Positions 9,840 through 19,050 of a DNA stretch of 62,646 nt are shown here, piece after piece. How positions within the stretch are numbered: the stretch's first letter is position 1; each line of letters begins with the position of its first letter. Source of the DNA: an uncultured bacterium (GTDB lineage: Bacteria > Bacillota > Clostridia > Lachnospirales > Lachnospiraceae); NCBI GenBank assembly GCA_947643595.1, contig CANRWP010000015.1, forward strand, positions 1 through 62,646, written 5' to 3'. Under the pieces are notes generated by a model. It did not search any database. It was not told the origin of the DNA and was given only the letters and a program-made list of their open reading frames with translations. The translations under genes and the position numbers were made by a program.

Positions 9840-10988
9840 ATGAGACTGTTTCATTTATCGGATCTGCATATTGGGCTGAAACTCCTCAACCGGGATATGC
9901 GGGAGGATCAGGAGTATATTCTGGAGCGTGTCGCAGCGCTGGCGGCGGAGAAAAAGCCGGATGTGGTACTGATAGCCGGGGATATTTACGACAAGTCCGT
10001 GCCTTCGGCGGAGGCGGTGGAGGTGTTTGACCGCTTTGTGGGACAGCTGCGGGAGGCGGTACCGGGGGCGGTGGTCATGATGATCAGCGGCAACCATGAC
10101 AGTGCTTCAAGAGTGGACTGCTTCCGCGGGATTTTGTCGGGGCAGGGGTTATATATGATCGGGAAACCTCCTGTGCGGAAGGGGGAGAAAATGGAGCGGG
10201 TGACATTGGAGGATGCTTACGGCAGGGTGCACTTTTATCTGCTCCCCTTTGTGAAGCCAGGGATGGTGCGGGATATCACGGGGACAAGGGAGGACGGGAG
10301 CCTGCTCTCCTACCATGAGGCGCTGAAAAAGCTGATGGAGCGGGAGGATATCGAGGCGAGCGAGAGAAATGTGTTCGTGAGCCACCAGTTTTATGTGCCG
10401 GCGGGAAAGAGCGCCGGAGAGGTGGAGCGCATGGACTCGGAGATCCGCACCGTGGGAAATATCGATGAGGTGGGGGCGGAGCTTCTCGACGTCTTCGACT
10501 ATGCCGCGCTGGGACATATCCACAGGCCCATGAAAGTGGGCGGCGAGAGGGTGCGCTACTGCGGTACGCCTCTGGCGTCTTCCGTCAGCGAGGCGGGACA
10601 GGAGAAAGCGGTTTTGATGGTGGATCTGGAGCAGAAAGGAAAGATTACGGTCACGCCGCTTCCTCTTGTGCCGCGAAGAAAGGTGCGTGTGATAAAGGGG
10701 AAGCTGGCGGATGTACTGAAACAGAGCTGTGAGGACTATGTGAGTGTGCTTCTGACAGACAAGGTGGATCTGGATGTGATCGATATGAAGGAGCGGCTGC
10801 ATCTGGTATTTCCGAATCTGCTGGAGATCAGACGGGAGACGGAGAGAAGGGCGGATTATGGCGGGGAAGCGGACAGGGAGATACTTCTGGATCCGTTTGA
10901 GCTGTGCTGTCTGTTTCTGAAGGACATGGATGCGGAGGAAGAAAAGATAATAACAGATGTTATCAATACAGTGAAGGGGGAAGTCTAG
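9840..10988 (+). CDS. sbcD: DNA double-strand-break nuclease subunit SbcD (Mre11-like)
   Basis: The metallophosphoesterase nuclease subunit of the SbcCD complex, which processes hairpins and protein-blocked DNA ends. The metal-binding motifs are in order: DLHIG (residues 8-12), AGDIYD, SGNHD, VSHQF, and LGHIHRP. The length of 382 residues is normal for the family. The ATG has a GGAAGGAG ribosome site. It abuts sbcC with no gap: sbcC starts on the base after the sbcD stop codon, as in most SbcDC operons. Confidence 0.96.
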   Translation: MRLFHLSDLHIGLKLLNRDMREDQEYILERVAALAAEKKPDVVLIAGDIYDKSVPSAEAVEVFDRFVGQLREAVPGAVVMMISGNHDSASRVDCFRGILSGQGLYMIGKPPVRKGEKMERVTLEDAYGRVHFYLLPFVKPGMVRDITGTREDGSLLSYHEALKKLMEREDIEASERNVFVSHQFYVPAGKSAGEVERMDSEIRTVGNIDEVGAELLDVFDYAALGHIHRPMKVGGERVRYCGTPLASSVSEAGQEKAVLMVDLEQKGKITVTPLPLVPRRKVRVIKGKLADVLKQSCEDYVSVLLTDKVDLDVIDMKERLHLVFPNLLEIRRETERRADYGGEADREILLDPFELCCLFLKDMDAEEEKIITDVINTVKGEV

Positions 10989-13900
10989 ATGAAACCATTG
11001 AGGCTGACGGTGCGCGCTTTCGGTTCCTACGGGGCGGAGACGACGATCGATTTCACGAATATATCCCAGAAATTGTTTCTGGTCACGGGAGATACCGGCG
11101 CGGGAAAGACCACAGTGTTTGACGCGATCGTGTTCGCCCTCTACGGGGAGGCTTCCTCCATGTCGAACAAGAAGGACGGGACGCTTCTGCAGAGTCAGTA
11201 CGCGGCGCTCGACGTGACTCCCCTGGTGCGGCTGCAGTTTTCCGATGGCGCCGGCGGGGAGACCTATACGGTGACGCGGGTCCCGAGGCACCGTAAACTG
11301 ATCACCAGAGGAAAGGATAAGGGGCGGCGGACCAGGGAGGAGAATGCATCCGTCTCGCTTATCATGCCGGACGGCTCCGAGTATCCCTCGAAGGAGACGG
11401 AGGGAAAGATCGAGGAGATCGTGGGGCTGACGAAAGATCAGTTCATGCAGGTGGCAATGATCGCCCAGGGGGAGTTTATGGAGCTTCTGCGGGCAAAGTC
11501 TGACGCCAAGAAAGAGATTTTCCGAAAATTGTTCCACACGGAGTTTTACGAAAGGATCGTGTCGGAGCTGGAGGAGCGCAAACGCGGGAAGGAGCGGGAG
11601 ATTGCCGATATAAAGTCGAAATACGGCGCTATAGTCCGCGGGATAAACGTCCCCGAGGGTTATGAGCGCTCGGAACAGATTTCTGCGCTGAAAAGCCAGG
11701 TGCAGAGCGGCATTCTGGCCAATATGGAGGAATTTCTCAGGGAGATTGCGCTGCTGCGGGATTGCTGCAGGGCGGGGAAGGCGGCAACGGAAGCGGACTA
11801 CAGGGCGGCGTCCGAAATGAGGGATAACAGGAGGGACGCCTGCACCGCGGCGGAACGTCTGCTGAAAGATTATGCCCGGTTGGAGCAGGCCCGGGCGGAG
11901 CTTGTAAAGTGCGGGGAAGAAAGACCGGATATGGAGGAAAAACGGCGTCTGAGGATGGGAATTCAGGCGGCCTATGACGTTTTGGCGGATTACAGGGCCT
12001 GTGAGGCGGCGGCGAAGGCGGCAGAGATCACGGGGAAAGAGAAGGCCGGACAGGAGGAAGCGCTGCCGGGGCTCAGGGCGAGCGCCGAAGAACTTGTCGA
12101 GCGCGAGAGGGACGAGGAGAAAAAATACGATGCCGCCCGGGAGAAGTATGATAAACTGTCTGAGCGAGTGGAGGCAGCCAGACAGATCCTGGTGGAGATG
12201 GCAGACACAAGAAAAGAATACGAGGAAAACGCCGAGGCCCTTGCGGACGCGGAAAAGAAGTGGCAGGCGGCGAAGGATCATTTGGCAGGCCTGGAAGAGA
12301 AGGAAAAAGAGTGGAAAGTCCAGGAGGGGATACTTGCGGATGCAGAGACGATCCTGGAGAAATGGAAGCGAAAGGAGAAGCTGGCGGAGGATCTGGCGGA
12401 AGCATCCGGAGAAGTGAGAGCGCTGGAAACACAGATCGGGGAGCAGTCCGGGAAGGCGGAGAGGGCAAAAGTTTCCTATGAAAAGGCGAAAGCGACATAC
12501 TTAAAAGAAAATGCTGTGTACGAGAGGGAAAAACAGAGGTTTCTCGACGCGCAGGCAGGGATCTTTGCCGCGCAGCTGAAGGAGGGGGAACCCTGCCCGA
12601 TCTGCGGTTCGAAAGAGCACCCTGCCCCCTGTCACAGCGGTCAGGGGAAGAGCCTGTCGAGGAAAGAACTTGAAATGTTGGGCGAAACGGTGGAAAAACT
12701 GCGCAAAAGCCAGGAGGAAACGTCAGGAAAGGCCAGGGAGGAGGAGACTTCCCTGCGGGAGAAGAAGGCTCTATATGACGGGGAACTCCGGGAACTGGCG
12801 GAGAGGTACCGGGAGGCGGCCGGTGATGCAGGCGCGGCGGCAGTAGGCGAGGCAGAGCAGGAAGCGGAAACGGTTCATACTCTGGTTGGGAGTTTTCTGA
12901 AAAAGGTGCGGGCGGAGGGAGCTGTCCTGCGGGAGAATGCGGACAGGCTGAAGAAAGTGCAAAAAGAACTGGAAGACGCCGGAAAAGAGAGGGAAAAATT
13001 GCGGCAGTCCGCAGAGAAGCTGGCGGAGAGTGTGCAGGAGGCGAACATCGCCGTGCATCAGAATCAGGCGAGACTGGAGAGCCTTTCGGACAGGACGGAG
13101 TTTTCCGGAATGGAGGAAGCCCAAAATCTGCTCAGGGAGGAAGCGGAGAGGCGAAACGCTGCGAAAGCGCTCTATCTGGAAGCGCAGAGTAAGGCGAAGC
13201 AGGCGGAAGACAGAGTGAAGGAGGCTGAGACACTGCTTCAGAGATATGCGGCGGAGCTCCCGGAGAAGGAGGCTGAGGCGAAGGAGAGAGAGGCAGCGTA
13301 CGTATCCCTGATGGCGCATAGAGATATTTCGGAGGCGGAATGGAAAAAGTTGACGGCGGAGTACAGGAGAGAAGACATCGATATCCTGCAAAAACAGTTA
13401 GATGACTTTAAACTGAGAGAAGAGAGAGCTCTGACGTTGGAAAAGGCAGTCGAAGAAGCCCTGGAGGGAAGGGAGAAGCCCGATGTGGAAAAGCTGAAAG
13501 CGGAGGAAGCGAGGGCAGAGGAAAAACTTGGCTTTGTCAAAAAAAACCTGGATCTCTGGGTGTGCCGGGAGAGGGACAATGCCGTCGTATACGAGGAGCT
13601 TGCGGCGGACGCGGACGAGAGAAGGGAGGCGGTGGTGCAGCATTCCCGTCTGGAGAGGCTATATAGGCTTGTCTCCGGAAATGTGAGCGGATTCAGGATG
13701 GATCTGGAGACCTTCGTGCAGCGCTACTACCTGGAGAGAATTCTGACCTCCGCCAACAGACGGTTTCTGCAGATGAGCGCCGGGCAGTATGAACTGCGCA
13801 TGGTGTCCGCCGAGCGGGCCGGGGAGGGGAAAAACAGAGGGTTGGACCTGATGGTATACTCCGCCGTGACAGGGAAGGAGCGGGAGATCAAAACCCTATC

Positions 13901-14183
13901 GGGAGGGGAATCCTTTATGGCGGCGCTGTCCCTTGCCCTGGGTATGGCGGATCAGATCCAGGAGAGTACCTCGTCCATCCATCTGGATATCATGTTCATC
14001 GATGAGGGCTTCGGATCTCTGGACGATCATTCCAGAGATCAGGCAGTCAGGGTGTTGAAGGAGATGGCGGAGGGGGAGAAGATGATCGGCATCATCTCCC
14101 ATGTGACGGAGTTAAAGCAGGAGATCGAGGACAGACTCGTCGTCAGCAAAAGCGACACAGGGAGCGCTGTCAGGTGGGAATAA
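10989..14183 (+). CDS. sbcC: SMC-like ATPase SbcC (Rad50-like)
   Basis: The ATPase and tethering subunit of SbcCD. Walker A (GDTGAGKTT) is at residues 36-44. Long Glu/Lys/Ala-rich coiled coils flank a zinc hook CPIC at 536-539, and the C-terminal half carries the signature LSGGESFMAALSLALG and Walker B IMFIDEGFGSLD. At 1064 residues it is a full-length SbcC. Its coding strand is highly purine-rich because of the coiled coil, which creates long open frames on the opposite strand that I do not regard as genes. Confidence 0.96.
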   Translation: MKPLRLTVRAFGSYGAETTIDFTNISQKLFLVTGDTGAGKTTVFDAIVFALYGEASSMSNKKDGTLLQSQYAALDVTPLVRLQFSDGAGGETYTVTRVPRHRKLITRGKDKGRRTREENASVSLIMPDGSEYPSKETEGKIEEIVGLTKDQFMQVAMIAQGEFMELLRAKSDAKKEIFRKLFHTEFYERIVSELEERKRGKEREIADIKSKYGAIVRGINVPEGYERSEQISALKSQVQSGILANMEEFLREIALLRDCCRAGKAATEADYRAASEMRDNRRDACTAAERLLKDYARLEQARAELVKCGEERPDMEEKRRLRMGIQAAYDVLADYRACEAAAKAAEITGKEKAGQEEALPGLRASAEELVERERDEEKKYDAAREKYDKLSERVEAARQILVEMADTRKEYEENAEALADAEKKWQAAKDHLAGLEEKEKEWKVQEGILADAETILEKWKRKEKLAEDLAEASGEVRALETQIGEQSGKAERAKVSYEKAKATYLKENAVYEREKQRFLDAQAGIFAAQLKEGEPCPICGSKEHPAPCHSGQGKSLSRKELEMLGETVEKLRKSQEETSGKAREEETSLREKKALYDGELRELAERYREAAGDAGAAAVGEAEQEAETVHTLVGSFLKKVRAEGAVLRENADRLKKVQKELEDAGKEREKLRQSAEKLAESVQEANIAVHQNQARLESLSDRTEFSGMEEAQNLLREEAERRNAAKALYLEAQSKAKQAEDRVKEAETLLQRYAAELPEKEAEAKEREAAYVSLMAHRDISEAEWKKLTAEYRREDIDILQKQLDDFKLREERALTLEKAVEEALEGREKPDVEKLKAEEARAEEKLGFVKKNLDLWVCRERDNAVVYEELAADADERREAVVQHSRLERLYRLVSGNVSGFRMDLETFVQRYYLERILTSANRRFLQMSAGQYELRMVSAERAGEGKNRGLDLMVYSAVTGKEREIKTLSGGESFMAALSLALGMADQIQESTSSIHLDIMFIDEGFGSLDDHSRDQAVRVLKEMAEGEKMIGIISHVTELKQEIEDRLVVSKSDTGSAVRWE

Positions 14184-14186
14184 TAT

Positions 14187-14213
14187 GCGGCTTCACGGCG
14201 AAGCCGCTTTTTT
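14187..14213 (+). terminator. Rho-independent terminator after sbcC
   Basis: GCGGCTTC at 14187-14194 and GAAGCCGC at 14200-14207 form a perfect 8-bp stem with a 5-base loop, followed by a T6 run. It separates the sbcDC unit from the spoIIIA operon. Confidence 0.88.
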
Positions 14214-14356
14214 CATGTTTTTTTCTCAGGGAAAAGTGATGAAGAGGGGGACAGGTACATATATATAGGGATAGGAGAACATGTACCATCAAGATATGGT
14301 AAAGGAATGTTTTCCGGATACTATGATCCCGGTGACGGAAGGGAGGAGGTATTGCG

Positions 14357-15286
14357 GTGAAAAAGGAGGAGATTCTGCATATGTTTCCGTCATCCCTGCG
14401 GGGGCTTTTCCACGCGGCTGCGAGCGGGGCGGAGGAGCTGCAGGAGATAAGGCTGCGGGCGGAGAAGCCGGTGATTGTGATAAGGAGACAGCGGGAGTAC
14501 TTTCTGACAGGGGAGGGACAGCTGACGAAAGAAGCGGACGCGGCGAGAAAAATGGATGCCGGGGAGTTGGAGCAGGTTTTGCAGCACATCTGCAAATATT
14601 CTGTCTACGCCTATGTGGATGAGATTCGACAAGGATATCTGACATTGCCCGGGGGACACAGGGTTGGAGTGGCAGGGCAGGCAGTCCTGGAGGATGAAAA
14701 TCGGATCAGAACAATAAAAAACATACGTTATTTAAATATCCGTATAGCACACGAAGTGAAAGGAGCGGCAAAACCGGTGGTTTCCGAAGTCTATGAAGGC
14801 GGACGGTTCTGCAATACGCTGATATTGTCCCCGCCCGGCTGCGGAAAGACTACGCTGCTGAGGGATCTTGTCCGGGAGATTTCCAACGGGAACAGATGGG
14901 GGCGCGGTATGTTTGTGAGTGTGGTGGACGAGAGATCCGAGCTGGCGGGCAGCTATCTGGGGGTGGCGCAGAATGATCTTGGGATCCGGACGGATGTGCT
15001 GGACGGCTGCCCCAAGGCGATGGGGATGATGCTGCTCATCCGTTCGATGTCGCCGCAGGTGATCGCCATAGATGAGTTGGGAAGCCCGGAGGACGCGGAG
15101 GCGGTGGAGAAGGTACTGAGGTGCGGCTGTCAGATTCTCTCCACGATCCATGCGGAGGATATGCGGGAACTCAGGCAGAAAGCTTTTATGAAGAGACTTC
15201 TCGAGGAGAAGGCTTTTCGGCGGTTTATCGTACTGGGAAAGGAAAACGGGAGCTGCGTGGTAAAAAAAATATATCGGTGTGAGTGA
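14357..15286 (+). CDS. spoIIIAA: Stage III sporulation protein AA (ATPase)
   Basis: The secretion-type ATPase of the SpoIIIA-SpoIIQ channel between mother cell and forespore. Walker A SPPGCGKTT is at residues 158-166, with Walker B-like VIAIDELG and a DERSE motif (VVDERSELAG) typical of the family. The N-terminus (EIRLRAEKPV) matches SpoIIIAA. The start is GTG, chosen because GGAGGAGG lies 9 bases upstream and the next in-frame ATG would cut into conserved sequence. It heads an eight-gene operon in the standard order. Confidence 0.95.
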   Translation: MKKEEILHMFPSSLRGLFHAAASGAEELQEIRLRAEKPVIVIRRQREYFLTGEGQLTKEADAARKMDAGELEQVLQHICKYSVYAYVDEIRQGYLTLPGGHRVGVAGQAVLEDENRIRTIKNIRYLNIRIAHEVKGAAKPVVSEVYEGGRFCNTLILSPPGCGKTTLLRDLVREISNGNRWGRGMFVSVVDERSELAGSYLGVAQNDLGIRTDVLDGCPKAMGMMLLIRSMSPQVIAIDELGSPEDAEAVEKVLRCGCQILSTIHAEDMRELRQKAFMKRLLEEKAFRRFIVLGKENGSCVVKKIYRCE

Positions 15287-15293
15287 GGGTGTT

Positions 15294-15809
15294 ATGCTGC
15301 GCATTTTTGGGATATTTGTGATCATGGCGGGGAGCAGCGGCTGCGCGTACAGCATTGTGAGAGAGCGGGGAGAGTATCTGGAGAGATGCAGACAGTGGCT
15401 GGAATTGTTCGAGTTGATGGAAAATGAGATCGCCTTTCAGAAATCTTCTCTGCCGGAGATCTGTGCCAGGAGCGGGAGCCGGCTGACGGGAAATAAAAAG
15501 CTTTTTCTGGACAGGATCGGGCAGGCTTTTGCGGATGGCGGCGATACGTTGGGGGAAGTCTGGCGGAGGGAGATAAGACGGATTCTGGAACTGGAGCCTC
15601 TGAACGGGGATGTGGAGAAGGAGGTGGAGGAACTGGGGGAGAGGCTCTGCTTCGAGGATGGTGGGATGCAGAGAAAGATGTTGTCCGATATGGGACGGTA
15701 TCTGGAAAAACATCTGAAAGAGCAGGAAAGTCAGAATCGGGAAAAAAACAGGCTGACTCTCTGCGCCGGTGTGATGGGCGGGCTGCTTCTCGCGGTTCTT
15801 CTGCTGTAA
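15294..15809 (+). CDS. spoIIIAB: Stage III sporulation protein AB
   Basis: A small membrane protein of the SpoIIIA channel, resembling type II secretion GspF-like proteins. It has a membrane segment at each end (near residues 2-17 and 152-170) around a helical cytoplasmic domain (LELFELMENEIAF, LPEICAR). I prefer the ATG at 15294, preceded by GAGGG, over an in-frame GTG at 15279 that would overlap spoIIIAA by 8 bases. The length of about 171 residues is standard. Confidence 0.92.
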   Translation: MLRIFGIFVIMAGSSGCAYSIVRERGEYLERCRQWLELFELMENEIAFQKSSLPEICARSGSRLTGNKKLFLDRIGQAFADGGDTLGEVWRREIRRILELEPLNGDVEKEVEELGERLCFEDGGMQRKMLSDMGRYLEKHLKEQESQNREKNRLTLCAGVMGGLLLAVLLL

Positions 15810-15847
15810 TAACAGACAAAGTGTAAAAATAGAAATGGGAGACGGAC

Positions 15848-16042
15848 ATGACAGTTAGTGTGATTTTCAAGATAGCGGCGGTAGGCATATTGGTTACGAT
15901 ACTGGGACAGGTTTTGAAGCACAGCGGCAGGGAAGAGCAGGCTTTCCTGGTGTCGCTTGCGGGATTGATCCTGGTGTTAACCTGGATCATGCCTTACATA
16001 TACGATCTGTTTATGTCTATTCAGAATCTTTTTTCTCTTTAG
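15848..16042 (+). CDS. spoIIIAC: Stage III sporulation protein AC
   Basis: A 64-residue protein with two membrane helices (about residues 3-22 and 33-55), matching SpoIIIAC in size and in sequence features such as IFKIAAVGILVTILGQVLKHSGREEQ. It is a membrane component of the SpoIIIA secretion-like channel and sits between spoIIIAB and spoIIIAD as expected. The ATG has a GGGAGACGG ribosome site. Confidence 0.95.
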   Translation: MTVSVIFKIAAVGILVTILGQVLKHSGREEQAFLVSLAGLILVLTWIMPYIYDLFMSIQNLFSL

Positions 16043-16085
16043 ATCGGCAGAAGGCGAAGAGAAATCCCGGAAAGGAGCGAAGCGG

Positions 16086-16469
16086 ATGATCGTAGTCAAG
16101 ATTTCAATGCTCGGTGTACTGGCAGTGCTGATGGCGCTGCAGTTTAAGATACTCAGGCCGGAGTATGCGGCTTACATCGGAGTGGCCTGCGGCGGACTGA
16201 TCTGCGTGTTTATCGTGGAGTATCTCTCCAGAGTATTTCAACAGTTCGGGCAGCTGCAGCAGTATGTGGCGGCGAACAGGGAGTATCTGAATATCCTGTT
16301 AAAGATGATAGGCATCACCTATATCTGTGAATTCAGTGCGGGGATCTGCCGGGATGCGGGATTTCAGACGATCGCAGGGCAGATAGAAGTATTCGGGAAA
16401 GTCTGTATCCTGCTGTTCGGGCTGCCGATCGTAATTTCACTTCTTCAGACGATAGGAAATTTTGCATGA
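16086..16469 (+). CDS. spoIIIAD: Stage III sporulation protein AD
   Basis: A 127-residue membrane protein with about four hydrophobic segments, related in fold to SpoIIIAC. The conserved stretch ILLKMIGITYICEFSAGICRDAG and the C-terminal LPIVISLLQTI are typical. It overlaps spoIIIAE by 4 bases (ATGA), indicating coupled translation. Confidence 0.95.
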   Translation: MIVVKISMLGVLAVLMALQFKILRPEYAAYIGVACGGLICVFIVEYLSRVFQQFGQLQQYVAANREYLNILLKMIGITYICEFSAGICRDAGFQTIAGQIEVFGKVCILLFGLPIVISLLQTIGNFA

Positions 16470-17680
16470 AAAAACATACGTTATTGCTGTTTTGCACAGT
16501 ATTCTTTCTTTATTTTGGAATTTTCGACATAAAATGCAGGGCCGCTGTCATAACGGAAGAGGATTTTGGGGGAGAGACAGAGGGAAAAGAGGAGAAAATG
16601 GCCGGACCGGAGGACATTTCCGAGGAGTTAAACAGGCTCTGGAATGAAAACTATATGCAGGAGATCACGGATTATCTGGACAGCGCATACGGGAAATCGA
16701 CGCCGGATGCGGGGAAACTGTGGCAGGATATCATGAAGGGAAACTTGCAGGACGGTATAAAAGAGTTCGGCACGCAGGCGGTGAAGAATCTGTTTTTTGA
16801 ATTTTCGGCGGGGCGGGAGGTTTTTATGAATATTCTGTTGCTGGCTGTGCTGTCCGCTCTTTTTACGGTGGTGATGGATATTGTGGAAAACAGACAGGTA
16901 TCTCACCTGGGATTCTATTTTCTGTATCTGCTGCTGTGCATTATGCTCGCCAGAGTGTTCCGGACCATCTATCTGGAGACGGAGAGGATCCTGATGTCCG
17001 TCACGGATTTTGTCAGGATACTGGTGCCGGCGTACACGGCGGCGCTCGGGATGTCCAACGGCAGCGCCACTGCCGCTGTGTACTATGAGGGGATCCTGCT
17101 TGTGATCTGGTGTGTGGAGGAGGTGCTTTGTCATGTGGCTCTGCCCGGGATAGAGCTGTATATGCTGTTGGCGGTCATGAACGGTGTCTGGACGGGGGAA
17201 AGGCTGGGGGGCCTGTTGCAGAGTTTGAAGAGGGGGATCGAGTTGTTGCTGAAGGCGCTGTTGTGGGTCATCGGCAGTGTAGGGGTTTTGCAGGCTATGA
17301 TAACACCCGTTATTGACTCTCTGAAGTGGAATACGGCGAAAAAAGTGGCGGGGATGGTGCCCGGTGTGGGAAATATATCGGAGGGAATCTCGGAAATTTT
17401 TGTGGGATCGGCAATCCTGATCCGAAACGGTGTCGGCATTTTCTTTGCGGTCACGCTGCTGTTTTTATGCCTGGTGCCGCTGTGCAAAATGTTTGTGCTG
17501 TCGGGCTGTCTGAAACTTTCCTCCGCCCTGGGGGCGGTGGTGAACCATTCCAGGCTGACGACCTGCTCGGACAAGGCGGCTGAGGCGGCGTTTATGCTGT
17601 GCAAGGTACTTCTGACCGGGATGGGACTGTTTTTGCTGAGCATCGCGGTTACGGTGCTGGCGGTGAGCAGGAGTATGTAG
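16466..17680 (+). CDS. spoIIIAE: Stage III sporulation protein AE
   Basis: A polytopic membrane protein of the SpoIIIA channel. An N-terminal signal peptide (residues 1-22) leads to a roughly 100-residue extracytoplasmic stretch, followed by about seven membrane segments. Family features include AVLSALFTVVMD, LVPAYTAALGMSNG and the Gly-rich MVPGVGNISEGISEI. The length of 404 residues is usual, and translation is coupled to spoIIIAD through an ATGA overlap. Confidence 0.95.
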   Translation: MKKHTLLLFCTVFFLYFGIFDIKCRAAVITEEDFGGETEGKEEKMAGPEDISEELNRLWNENYMQEITDYLDSAYGKSTPDAGKLWQDIMKGNLQDGIKEFGTQAVKNLFFEFSAGREVFMNILLLAVLSALFTVVMDIVENRQVSHLGFYFLYLLLCIMLARVFRTIYLETERILMSVTDFVRILVPAYTAALGMSNGSATAAVYYEGILLVIWCVEEVLCHVALPGIELYMLLAVMNGVWTGERLGGLLQSLKRGIELLLKALLWVIGSVGVLQAMITPVIDSLKWNTAKKVAGMVPGVGNISEGISEIFVGSAILIRNGVGIFFAVTLLFLCLVPLCKMFVLSGCLKLSSALGAVVNHSRLTTCSDKAAEAAFMLCKVLLTGMGLFLLSIAVTVLAVSRSM

Positions 17681-17710
17681 CGGATTCGGAGGAAGACGGG
17701 TGGGAGAAAT

Positions 17711-18376
17711 ATGCGGGAACAGATAAAAGAATTGTGTATTTTTATGATCTGCGGACAGACGCTTCTGTATTTTCAGAGCGGAAAAAAGTATGAGAAAATC
17801 TGTCGGATGATCCTGGAGCTTCTTGTGCTTGCGGGAATTGTTGGGATGATCTTAAACACTCTGCAGTCCTTCGGTATTCGGAGCGGAGAGATGCAGGCGG
17901 CGGGCGGGGCGGTGGCGGGTATGCAGCGGGACATGGAGGAGGCGCTCTCCAGACAGCTGGATATGGACAGCTTTGACGAGGTGTTTATGGGGGGGATTCC
18001 GGTGGAAGGGCTTGTGGAAAAGTATACGGAAAATGAAATCAAATCAAACTATAATTATTTTGCCAGACAATACGGTCTGGAGATAGAAAAAGTGGAACAG
18101 GAAGGAGAAAAATTGCAGGTGTTTTTCAAAAAAATTACCGCTGAAAATGCCTCCGTCTCGGATGCGGAGAGTGAAGAGGAGGGAGCGAATGAAAGAAATC
18201 CTGCAAAAATTCCGGAGATCGAGCAGGTGGAGATCAAGGAGATCAAGCTGGGAGAGAGGGACGAGAGAGGGGAGGAGGAAGGAGGGCACGGGGAAGATAC
18301 GGAAACTTTTCGCAGGCAGTTCGCTCTTGTCTTAGGTATGGAGGAAGAGAATTTGGAGGTGATCTTTGTTGACTGA
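17711..18376 (+). CDS. spoIIIAF: Stage III sporulation protein AF
   Basis: Two membrane helices at the N-terminus (about residues 5-22 and 31-50) are followed by a soluble domain and a long acidic tail ending in a short conserved C-terminus. SpoIIIAF resembles a FliH-like or ring-forming component of the channel. The Glu-rich insertion between about residues 150 and 200 is lineage-specific. It overlaps the start of spoIIIAG. Confidence 0.9.
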   Translation: MREQIKELCIFMICGQTLLYFQSGKKYEKICRMILELLVLAGIVGMILNTLQSFGIRSGEMQAAGGAVAGMQRDMEEALSRQLDMDSFDEVFMGGIPVEGLVEKYTENEIKSNYNYFARQYGLEIEKVEQEGEKLQVFFKKITAENASVSDAESEEEGANERNPAKIPEIEQVEIKEIKLGERDERGEEEGGHGEDTETFRRQFALVLGMEEENLEVIFVD

Positions 18377-19037
18377 TAAAGTCATTAAAAAATGGAGACG
18401 AAAGCTTGGCAATATGAAAAAGGAGGATTACATCGTGTTGCTGCTTCTCGGCGTTCTTCTTCTGATCATCTCCCTGCCTGCGGACAGGGGGCAGGAGGGG
18501 AGAGAGAGTGGGGAGTCTTCTTTCGGAGGGAAGGAACAGAGCGCGGGGGACGGGCAGAACGCCGAAACTTTGGAAAACGTGGAAACCGCGTCTGCGGAGG
18601 CGGGAAATTTTAAAAATAACAAAAGTTATGATATAGATACTTACGTGGTTCATCTGGAACAGCGGGTGGAGGAGATGCTTTCCGGTATGGAGGGGGCGGG
18701 AAAGGTAAAGGTGATGATCACGGTGGCGGATATGGGTACCGAGATTTTGGAGAAGGATAAGGAGATCACGACAAGCGATCTGGAGGAGACGGACAATGCC
18801 GGGGGCAGCCGGAAAAGTCTGGAGAGCGGACAGCGGGAGGAGGTGATCTATATCAGGGATGCCGACGGAAATGAGAAACCCTATGTGGTGTGCAGAAAGC
18901 TTCCGGAAGTGACGGGGGTGGTGGTGATGGCAGAGGGGGCGGGAAACATCAGAGTAAAAGAAAATATAATTGGAGCGGTTGGAGTATTATTTAATTTGAA
19001 CGAGCATAGAATAAAAGTAATCAGAATGAAATCTTGA
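18366..19037 (+). CDS. spoIIIAG: Stage III sporulation protein AG
   Basis: A ring-forming component that spans the intermembrane space in the SpoIIIA-SpoIIQ complex. A single membrane helix (about residues 20-36) is followed by a linker and the ring-building motif region YVVHLEQRVEEMLSGMEGAGKVKVMITV, then a GVVVMAEGAGN stretch. The start codon is TTG (18366 or 18369), inside the end of spoIIIAF; an ATG at 18414 would remove the N-terminus before the membrane helix, so the exact start is uncertain. Confidence 0.92.
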   Translation: MLTDKVIKKWRRKLGNMKKEDYIVLLLLGVLLLIISLPADRGQEGRESGESSFGGKEQSAGDGQNAETLENVETASAEAGNFKNNKSYDIDTYVVHLEQRVEEMLSGMEGAGKVKVMITVADMGTEILEKDKEITTSDLEETDNAGGSRKSLESGQREEVIYIRDADGNEKPYVVCRKLPEVTGVVVMAEGAGNIRVKENIIGAVGVLFNLNEHRIKVIRMKS

Positions 19038-19050
19038 AGGGGAGAAAGTT

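Noticed and set aside
14291..14325. Possible sigma-E promoter for spoIIIA (AGATATG and GATACTAT).
   Set aside because: The spacer is 18 bases, too long for sigma-E, and the -35 match is weak. The TACCAT/ATGGTA inverted repeat at 14284-14301 is probably incidental.
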